A stretch of DNA of 7,199 bases from the NCBI GenBank assembly GCA_017848075.1, contig JAGALG010000132.1, forward strand, positions 1 to 7,199, in the 5' to 3' direction. The translations under genes were made by a program, and so were the position numbers. The notes under the pieces were generated by a model. It did no database searches and had not been told where the DNA came from. It saw only the letters and a program-made list of their open reading frames with translations. Shown one piece after another: positions 1 to 4,390 of the stretch. The stretch's first letter is position 1, and every line of letters begins with the position of its first letter. Source of the DNA: Oscillospiraceae bacterium (GTDB lineage Bacteria > Bacillota > Clostridia > Oscillospirales > Ruminococcaceae).

Positions 1-626
1 CTGTCGCCCACGCTGATGTAGTAGAAATTTCCATCTTTCAGCAAACCTGCCACTACGGTGGAACCACTGCGGCTGTTTCTGCCGCTGAGGAAACTGTTGA
101 CTGCTCTGTTCGCTTCCTGCACCAGACGGTACAGAAGCTGTTGCGGAGCCTCTTCTCCTGCGAAGAAGCCTTCCATCATGGTGCTGACTACCAGTTGGCT
201 GACCTTATCACCATCACTGAGACCGCCCATACCATCAGCCACAACGCTCAAAACACCTTTACTGTCAAGCATTTCGGCAGGAGAAACAGAAAAGCTGTCC
301 TGCTGGCCTTCTCTGGCACCGATACCGTGAAGTTTATTGACAGTAAACACAGGTTGTACCTCCTGCTGTACGACGGTTTTCTTATTGATTTTCTTTTTCC
401 TTAGCAGAAGGAGCAATAAAATCAGCGCAATCAGCAGCAGTGCTGTTAAAACCCACACCCAAGGCTCTACCTGCAGCAGGTACTCCTTGGCCTGTTCCCA
501 AAAAGTGGGTTCGATCGATGGAGCCGGAGGCTCCGGTTCTGAGATCGCTGTTGTGATTTGTGTTGGAACAGTAGGATTACCTGCTTCCTGAGGGATGCCG
601 TTATCCATCATAAACAGTCTAATCAT
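1..626 (-). CDS. Membrane-anchored PP2C-family Ser/Thr protein phosphatase (3' part beyond left edge)
   Basis: This is predicted to remove phosphate from phosphoserine or phosphothreonine in cytoplasmic proteins, using bound Mn/Mg. 208 codons are visible. Residues 1-55 are a Pro/Glu/Thr-rich acidic tail. Residues 56-74 form one very hydrophobic membrane segment, followed by the basic run RKKKINKK, so the tail should be outside and the catalytic domain inside. The PP2C domain begins near residue 93. It shows GAREGQQDSF (102-111, metal-binding Asp109), VVADGMGGLSDGD (127-139, the PP2C signature) and SGSTVVAGLL (186-195), and is cut just after VGDS (205-208). The last metal-binding Asp motifs lie outside the window. 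I chose the ATG at 626 because GGAAGGTG sits 6 bases upstream; in-frame ATGs at 611 and 608 lack a good site. The gene overlaps the preceding FHA gene by 8 bases, which suggests translational coupling. The family call is firm; the physiological substrate is unknown. Confidence 0.93.
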   Translation of the reverse strand, partial: MIRLFMMDNGIPQEAGNPTVPTQITTAISEPEPPAPSIEPTFWEQAKEYLLQVEPWVWVLTALLLIALILLLLLLRKKKINKKTVVQQEVQPVFTVNKLHGIGAREGQQDSFSVSPAEMLDSKGVLSVVADGMGGLSDGDKVSQLVVSTMMEGFFAGEEAPQQLLYRLVQEANRAVNSFLSGRNSRSGSTVVAGLLKDGNFYYISVGD

Positions 627-1164
627 TCTTAACACCTTCCGCCCAGTTAAAGCGCTTGCCGCAGAGACCGATGAGCATCAGCTTGGTGCTGCCGATGGTG
701 ATGACATCGTAGCTCTTCATTTCCGTTGCATTGAAAACAGGTTCTTCGTTCAATTCAATGATGTTGCGGCCGTCTGCAGGACCTACAAAGTAGGTGTCTC
801 GTTTTGCATAGTAAGAAATAACCGCATGTCTCTCACGGGAGATCTGTGCGTCGCCCTGAAGAACGATCTCGCCGCTTTCACGGCCGATGTAGTTGTAGCC
901 ACCATAGATTTTGAAGTCCATGCCGCGCATTGGGCCCTCGATGCAAACCAGCCAGCCCACAACAGGTTCAATGTCCCCGAGGATATTGGCAGGCATCGTT
1001 CTCATAGCGCCTGCAGGTTCCGTTTTTCCGATGTTCGATACGACAGAATTGTCGTCGTTTGGCTCCGTTTCCGGCATGGTTCCTACACAGTGGGGGCAGG
1101 TTGGATGCAGTGCTTCGTTGTAAACATTTTCGCATTTTGGGCAAACTTTCATTTTAACTTCCAT
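619..1164 (-). CDS. Zinc-ribbon plus FHA domain protein, phosphothreonine reader
   Basis: This 181-residue soluble protein has no signal peptide or membrane segment. The N-terminus carries a zinc ribbon of two CxxC knuckles, CPKC (8-11) and CPHC (23-26). A polar linker of about 40 residues with the motif NIGKT (44-48) follows, then an FHA domain from about residue 68 to 175. FHA hallmarks are YIGRE (92-96), ISRERHAVI (108-116), the LN pair (138-139) and the late strand DVITIGSTKLML (153-164). FHA domains bind phosphothreonine peptides, so this is probably an adaptor in Ser/Thr kinase signalling. The S-R-x-x-H spacing is one residue longer than the common S-R-x-H. The start is supported by GGAGGT 6 bases upstream. 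The gene is second in the operon, 30 bases after the membrane FHA gene and overlapping the PP2C gene. The zinc-ribbon role (protein or nucleic-acid contact) is not known. Confidence 0.9.
   Translation of the reverse strand: MEVKMKVCPKCENVYNEALHPTCPHCVGTMPETEPNDDNSVVSNIGKTEPAGAMRTMPANILGDIEPVVGWLVCIEGPMRGMDFKIYGGYNYIGRESGEIVLQGDAQISRERHAVISYYAKRDTYFVGPADGRNIIELNEEPVFNATEMKSYDVITIGSTKLMLIGLCGKRFNWAEGVKND
633..640 (-). promoter_or_regulatory. Ribosome binding site deciding the PP2C start
   Basis: GGAAGGTG on the minus strand lies 6 bases before the ATG at 626, inside the 3' end of the upstream FHA gene. The later in-frame ATGs at 611 and 608 have no comparable purine-rich site at the right distance, so this site favours the overlapping start. 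Confidence 0.7.
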
Positions 1165-1194
1165 GGTAGTACCTCCTGAAAATATAAGTGTATG

Positions 1195-1782
1195 TTAATA
1201 AATAATTTGGAACTGATTTTCCGCATTGGCCAGATAGAATACACTGCCGTTCTGCAGCGGCTGCGGCTGCTGTGGATAAATGCGGGTGCCGTTGGAAAGG
1301 TAGGTTCCGCAGCGGGAACCCAGATCGGTCAGATACACTGCCGCACTGTCACAACGAAGGGAACAGTGATGTCTGCTGATATTGGCGGAATTTGCTGTCA
1401 GACGGATGCCGCAGTCATAGTCACGGCCGATGATGAGACCATTCTTTCCCAGTGAGTAAGTCTGGCCTCTCAGCGGGCCGGCAATGCAGGTCACTTTCCA
1501 ACTGTAGTTTGACGGCGAATCCATCGTTTTTCCGATGTTGAAACCGTTCCAAATCGGTGCTGTCCCTGCGTTGTCACGAACCAGGATGACATAAATGATG
1601 AATCCTACTGCTACGACTACGCTGGCAGTTGTGCTGATAATAGCGCTGACTGCTGTACACAGGAAAGCTTTCTTCGCCAAATTCTGCCGTCCCATCCATC
1701 CGAGCACAAAGAACGGGAAAATACCGACGGCAGCACCGACTAAGAGGCTTATGAAAATTTCCAACACAGTAAATGTGAGCAT
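1195..1782 (-). CDS. Two-helix membrane protein with C-terminal FHA domain
   Basis: This 195-residue protein is the first gene of the minus-strand operon. Two hydrophobic segments lie at about residues 3-29 and 40-68, separated by a short basic loop (GRQNLAKKAF, 31-40). A linker containing NIGKT (82-86) leads into an FHA domain from about 94 to the end. The domain shows LIIGRDYDC (116-124), NISRHHCSL (134-142) and DLGSRCGTYLSNGTRI (153-168), the complete canonical set of GR, S-R-x-H and NG. It should tether phosphothreonine recognition to the membrane, perhaps recruiting a phosphorylated partner or kinase. The segment before the first FHA strand resembles that of the neighbouring zinc-ribbon FHA protein (C-I-x-G-P-x-R-G in both), pointing to common ancestry. 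The start is supported by GGGAGG 7 bases upstream. By charge rules the basic loop would be inside and the FHA outside, which conflicts with the expected role. Confidence 0.9.
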   Translation of the reverse strand: MLTFTVLEIFISLLVGAAVGIFPFFVLGWMGRQNLAKKAFLCTAVSAIISTTASVVVAVGFIIYVILVRDNAGTAPIWNGFNIGKTMDSPSNYSWKVTCIAGPLRGQTYSLGKNGLIIGRDYDCGIRLTANSANISRHHCSLRCDSAAVYLTDLGSRCGTYLSNGTRIYPQQPQPLQNGSVFYLANAENQFQIIY

Positions 1783-1819
1783 ATGATTTCCTCCCTGAAT
1801 CTATGGTTTGTTTGCTTCC

Positions 1820-1828
1820 ACTATATCA
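1820..1828 (-). promoter_or_regulatory. Extended -10 promoter of the FHA-FHA-PP2C operon
   Basis: The minus strand reads TGATATAGT, an extended -10 (TG-n-TATAGT). It would start RNA near 1813 and give a leader of about 30 bases before the ATG at 1782. A possible -35, TTGGAC (1846-1851), is 20 bases away, longer than ideal, so the extended -10 probably carries the activity. The imperfect spacing could mean an activator is used. Confidence 0.45.
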
Positions 1829-1885
1829 CAACGAAATTCGTCCTCGTCCAAGTGATTTCCGCAGCTTTTCCCGACAGGATGCGCC

Positions 1886-1908
1886 AAGAAAAAAAGCAAG
1901 AAAAAAGC
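1886..1908. repeat. Tandem A-tract repeat in the divergent intergenic region
   Basis: Two adjacent near-identical units, AAGAAAAAAAGC (1886-1897) and AAGAAAAAAGC (1898-1908), put 7-A and 6-A tracts about 11 bases apart. A third 5-A tract is at 1922-1926, about two helical turns further on. Phased A-tracts usually bend DNA or act as an UP-like element. They lie just upstream of the -35 at 1940. Confidence 0.5.
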
Positions 1909-1939
1909 CGATGCAACGGAGAAAAACATCGTTCTTCCC

Positions 1940-1968
1940 TTGAATCATCAGCTTTGTTACGATATAAT
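1940..1968 (+). promoter_or_regulatory. Sigma-A promoter of the divergent HTH-like gene
   Basis: TTGAAT (1940-1945) and a perfect TATAAT (1963-1968) are separated by exactly 17 bases. The predicted RNA start is near 1975, about 27 bases before the ATG at 2002. This is why the open frame running upstream to 1783 is not taken as coding. Confidence 0.75.
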
Positions 1969-1989
1969 GGTTGTAATTCTTTACGAAAC

Positions 1990-1995
1990 GAGGTG
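1990..1995 (+). promoter_or_regulatory. Ribosome binding site deciding the HTH-like gene start
   Basis: GAGGTG lies 6 bases before the ATG at 2002. The open frame continues upstream to an ATG at 1783, but that stretch contains the promoter and has no good ribosome site, so 2002 is the start. Confidence 0.75.
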
Positions 1996-2001
1996 GAATT
2001 G

Positions 2002-3108
2002 ATGAACATTCAGCTGACCCGTCTGTCTGCGGACGAATACGAGCGTATTCGCAGTGGCCGCATGACACCGGCTATGGCCGCACAGTATCTGAAGGAAGAA
2101 CGCATCGTTCTTCGCACCTTCAGTGAAACGATCCGTGAACTATATCCTGCTGATGATTTGCAGTTCCGCCTGAATCATGCTTTTCTCACCGGTTCAACCG
2201 AAAAGAAAGGATCTGTGGAACGCAGAATCCGCAACTGGCTCTCCGGTCAAAACAGCCCTACCAGCAGAGAAGATATCTTTCGTATTGCCTTTGCTCTGGA
2301 TCTTTCCGAAGCGCAGACCAATTTTCTTCTGGGACTCTGCACAGAGTACGGTATCCACTATCGTGACGGACACGATGTGATCTACTCCTGGTTTCTCCGC
2401 ACTGGCAGGAACTATGATGATGCTGTCCGCTTTTATGAGGAATTACCGCCCATCCCTGATGTTCCTTATCAGGACATGGACTGTACCCATCTCACCCATG
2501 AACTGCAGGCCGCCTTCCAGACCATTCACAGTGAAGACGACTTAAAACGCTGCTATATCAGCAATCTGGATAAATTCGGCATGCTCCATCAAAGAGCATT
2601 TCATTACTTCAGTAAGTACCTGGATCAGCTGATTTGCCCTACTTCTGCTCTTGGCGGCATAGATGAGCCGGACTACTCCATGGAAGCATTGATGGAGCAG
2701 TACCTTTCCCTGAAAATGCCTTCCGGTAAGAACCTCTCTTCATACAGTGTCGTTCAGAAGCTGCTGAAGCACAACTGGCCCAATGCCACCGCCTTGAAAA
2801 ACATCCGCAACGGCATCAAGGATGTTCCCCGCAAACTGCTCCTGCTTCTCTATGTTATTACGGAAAATGTGGTGGACGACAGCTATAACGAAATGGACGA
2901 AGACTACATCACCTTGGAGGATCGAGTGGAAGACCATTGGTACACCCTCAATGCGATCCTTGCTGACTGCGGTATGCCTTTGCTCGACCCACGCAACGCT
3001 ACTGATTGGCTGGTCCTCTATGCGATTACAACGGATAACGCTCCCATGAGCGAACGCATGGAAGATGTGATTGATTGTATGTTCAACGAACATCTTCAGC
3101 ATCTTTAA
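2002..3108 (+). CDS. Helix-turn-helix-like helical protein, possible regulator or partner of the FHA/PP2C locus
   Basis: I do not recognise a named family. The 368-residue protein has no signal peptide or membrane segment and is mostly helical. Residues 71-115 look like a Xre/Cro-type HTH: VERRIRNWLSG (72-82), then SREDIFRIAFALDLSEAQ (88-105). Residues 151-240 are helical with no motif I know. The C-terminal third has WPNATALKNI (259-268), DVPRKLLLLLYVITE (274-288) and CGMPLLDPRNATDWLVLYAI (323-342), and appears to echo the arrangement of the first module. The gene is divergent from the FHA/FHA/PP2C operon, with its own promoter and terminator. This layout is typical of a local regulator, but the protein is much longer than a simple repressor and may act through protein contacts instead. 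DNA binding is an inference from fold-like features only. Confidence 0.85.
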   Translation: MNIQLTRLSADEYERIRSGRMTPAMAAQYLKEERIVLRTFSETIRELYPADDLQFRLNHAFLTGSTEKKGSVERRIRNWLSGQNSPTSREDIFRIAFALDLSEAQTNFLLGLCTEYGIHYRDGHDVIYSWFLRTGRNYDDAVRFYEELPPIPDVPYQDMDCTHLTHELQAAFQTIHSEDDLKRCYISNLDKFGMLHQRAFHYFSKYLDQLICPTSALGGIDEPDYSMEALMEQYLSLKMPSGKNLSSYSVVQKLLKHNWPNATALKNIRNGIKDVPRKLLLLLYVITENVVDDSYNEMDEDYITLEDRVEDHWYTLNAILADCGMPLLDPRNATDWLVLYAITTDNAPMSERMEDVIDCMFNEHLQHL

Positions 3109-3138
3109 TCCTTCCCATCGCTTGGGGAGGATTTTTTT
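3108..3138 (+). terminator. Intrinsic terminator of the HTH-like gene
   Basis: A 9-base stem, ATCCTTCCC (3108-3116) with GGGGAGGAT (3124-3132), contains one G-U pair and closes a 7-base loop. A run of seven T (3132-3138) follows. It begins on the last base of the stop codon, so it acts directly on this gene. Confidence 0.85.
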
Positions 3139-3193
3139 ATAGAACTGCCATAAGGTCTTTCATGGACAGAGGCTTTTGCTTTTTGCCCTTGGG

Positions 3194-3202
3194 TGCTATA
3201 AT
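3194..3202 (+). promoter_or_regulatory. Extended -10 promoter of the comB-like gene
   Basis: TGCTATAAT is a perfect -10 with the TGn extension. The best -35, TTGCTT (3176-3181), is only 15 bases away. The RNA start would be near 3209, about 26 bases before the ATG. Confidence 0.65.
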
Positions 3203-3220
3203 GGTCATAGAGTTTGAAAC

Positions 3221-3226
3221 AGGAAG
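3221..3226 (+). promoter_or_regulatory. Ribosome binding site deciding the comB-like start
   Basis: AGGAAG lies 8 bases before the ATG at 3235. An in-frame TTG at 3214 would start upstream of this site, inside the predicted leader, and has no ribosome site of its own, so 3235 is preferred. Confidence 0.65.
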
Positions 3227-3234
3227 TGAGCCTT

Positions 3235-3942
3235 ATGCGTCAATTTACCAATCCCATCCACATTCTCCGCCTCATTGACGGAGCCAAAGAGGCCCGTGGT
3301 CTGACGGTCATCATCGATGTGTTCCGTGCCTTTTCGCTGGAGTGTTACCTCTATGACCGAGGCGTAAAAGAAATCCGCCCGGTGGGCAGCATTGAGGAGG
3401 CCTTTGCCCTGAAAAACAGCCTGCCCGACAGCCTGCTGGTGGGAGAGCGTCAGGGCAAAAAGTGCGAGGGCTTTGATTTTGGCAACTCCCCTTCCTCCAT
3501 CCCGGCGGAACAGATCAAGGGAAAAACGATCATCCACACCACCAGCGCCGGTACGCAGGGCATCGTCAACGCCACCCACGCCAGCGAGCTTCTCACCGGC
3601 AGTCTGGTCAACGCCAAAGCCATTGCCGATTACATCATAGAAAAGCAGCCCGAGGAGGTTTCTTTGGTCTGCATGGGCACCGGCGGTACCCGTCCCAACG
3701 CAGAGGACGAGCTCTGCGCTCAGTACATCAAGAGCCTGCTGGAAGGCTCCGCCCTTCCGGACATTGAGGAGAAAATCAGGGAGCTGCGCTTCCACGGCGG
3801 AGAGCATTTCTTCAACGAAGAAACACAGGAAGTCTTTCCACAGGAGGATTTCTGGCTATGCTGCCAGTATGACCGCTTCCCCTTTGTCATTCGCATCCAA
3901 AAGGACGCGCATGGCTATGTGACGGAACAACAACTGCTTTGA
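3235..3942 (+). CDS. comB: ComB-like 2-phosphosulfolactate phosphatase family protein
   Basis: This 235-residue cytoplasmic protein is close to the usual length of the ComB family. Characterised members hydrolyse 2-phosphosulfolactate to sulfolactate in coenzyme M synthesis, with Mg. Family blocks are visible in order: VIIDVFRAFS (25-34), IRPVGSIEEAFAL (47-59), LLVGERQGKKCEGFDFGNSP (67-86), HTTSAGTQGI (101-110), GSLVNAKAIADYI (122-134) and NAEDELCAQYI (155-165). Two blocks differ from the consensus I know: FRAFS in place of LRAT-type, and TSAGT in place of TNGT. No other coenzyme M gene is nearby, and a Clostridia host is not expected to make coenzyme M. The true substrate may therefore be sulfolactate phosphate or another small phosphoester. 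It is transcribed alone, between its own promoter and terminator. Family membership is firm; substrate is not. Confidence 0.88.
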   Translation: MRQFTNPIHILRLIDGAKEARGLTVIIDVFRAFSLECYLYDRGVKEIRPVGSIEEAFALKNSLPDSLLVGERQGKKCEGFDFGNSPSSIPAEQIKGKTIIHTTSAGTQGIVNATHASELLTGSLVNAKAIADYIIEKQPEEVSLVCMGTGGTRPNAEDELCAQYIKSLLEGSALPDIEEKIRELRFHGGEHFFNEETQEVFPQEDFWLCCQYDRFPFVIRIQKDAHGYVTEQQLL

Positions 3943-3949
3943 TCGATGC

Positions 3950-3980
3950 AAAAAACGAGCCGGGTTTCCCGGCTCGTTTT
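3950..3980. terminator. Bidirectional terminator shared by comB-like gene and the convergent small gene
   Basis: A perfect 13-base stem (3952-3964 with 3968-3980) contains ACGAGCCGGG, a TTT loop and CCCGGCTCGT. It ends in T residues on the plus strand. On the minus strand six T (opposite 3950-3955) follow the GC-rich core. It starts 8 bases after the comB stop and 2 bases after the stop of the minus-strand gene, so it serves both. Confidence 0.92.
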
Positions 3981-3981
3981 C

Positions 3982-4227
3982 TTATTCCTCTTTGCTTTTG
4001 TCGATCATTTGTTCCATCAGAGCTTTCAGCAGCTCTGGGCCAAGAGCATCCAGAAGAGGCTCCTGCTCTGTTTTGGGGTCGGTGATGGCTGAGATCAGGT
4101 CGTAAGCCTGACAGAGATGGTCGATGGCTTCGCTGAAATCCGCATCCTCGATGGTCTCTAGCATCAGCTGTGCCGCCGCGATCTTATTGAGAGCCTGTTC
4201 GGCCTTTTCCATGGACTGTGCTTTCAT
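3982..4227 (-). CDS. Small helical protein of unknown function (81 residues)
   Basis: I do not recognise a family. The 81-residue product is Ala/Leu/Glu-rich, with few Gly/Pro and no membrane segment or signal peptide. It is likely two or three amphipathic helices, roughly 4-24, 30-49 and 56-77, ending in the acidic/basic tail DKSKEE. The start at 4227 is chosen because GGAGGG lies 7 bases upstream and a good promoter lies 37-66 bases upstream. The open frame extends to 4452, but that part runs through both divergent promoters and reads unlike protein. Coding status rests on promoter, ribosome site, terminator and even helix-like composition acting together. The gene is divergent from the C11 peptidase gene and convergent with comB. 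It could be a small adaptor or a regulatory peptide; nothing in the sequence decides this. Confidence 0.8.
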   Translation of the reverse strand: MKAQSMEKAEQALNKIAAAQLMLETIEDADFSEAIDHLCQAYDLISAITDPKTEQEPLLDALGPELLKALMEQMIDKSKEE

Positions 4228-4234
4228 AGGGCTT

Positions 4235-4240
4235 CCCTCC
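4235..4240 (-). promoter_or_regulatory. Ribosome binding site deciding the small-gene start
   Basis: GGAGGG on the minus strand is 7 bases before the ATG at 4227. This sets the start well inside the longer open frame, which reaches 4452. Confidence 0.75.
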
Positions 4241-4263
4241 GCTGTTACGATGATTTTATCTCT

Positions 4264-4293
4264 ATTGTAGCATGGGAGATGGGCTGCAGCCAA
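4264..4293 (-). promoter_or_regulatory. Promoter of the small helical-protein gene
   Basis: On the minus strand, TTGGCT (4288-4293) and TACAAT (4264-4269) are 18 bases apart. A TGC precedes the -10, giving an extended -10. The predicted RNA start is near 4257, about 30 bases before the ATG. The 10-base palindrome GGCTGCAGCC (4282-4291) overlaps the -35 and spacer. Confidence 0.6.
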
Positions 4294-4324
4294 GGGCTTT
4301 TTTACGCTTTCCTTGCTTCTCCCT

Positions 4325-4353
4325 TTGGTTTTGGAAGGAAAATATGTTATACT
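4325..4353 (+). promoter_or_regulatory. Promoter of the C11 peptidase gene
   Basis: TTGGTT (4325-4330) and TATACT (4348-4353) are 17 bases apart, with TGT just before the -10. The RNA start is expected near 4360, about 31 bases before the ATG. It diverges from the promoter at 4264-4293 without overlapping it. Confidence 0.7.
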
Positions 4354-4378
4354 GTTGGAAAGAAAGAGCAATGCATAC

Positions 4379-4385
4379 AGGAGGG
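4379..4385 (+). promoter_or_regulatory. Ribosome binding site deciding the C11 peptidase start
   Basis: AGGAGGG lies 5 bases before the ATG at 4391. The upstream in-frame ATG at 4313 precedes the promoter and is discarded. Confidence 0.85.
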
Positions 4386-4390
4386 ATTCC

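Noticed and set aside
595..1179. A 194-codon plus-strand frame over the zinc-ribbon FHA gene
   Set aside because: It is a codon-aligned antisense shadow. The minus-strand frame has clear FHA and zinc-ribbon motifs and a strong ribosome site.
1846..1851. TTGGAC as the -35 of the FHA operon promoter
   Set aside because: The spacer to TATAGT is 20 bases, too long for a normal sigma-A promoter, so I annotated only the extended -10.
1783..2001. N-terminal extension of the HTH-like protein to the ATG at 1783
   Set aside because: This stretch contains the A-tracts, a TTGAAT-17-TATAAT promoter and the leader. A good ribosome site precedes the ATG at 2002.
3205..3807. A 200-codon minus-strand frame over the comB-like gene
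   Set aside because: The plus-strand frame has the conserved ComB blocks; the antisense product has no motif and starts mid-gene.
4282..4291. 10-base palindrome GGCTGCAGCC in the small-gene promoter as an operator
   Set aside because: Several 10-base palindromes are expected by chance here. Its position over the -35 is suggestive but not enough on its own.
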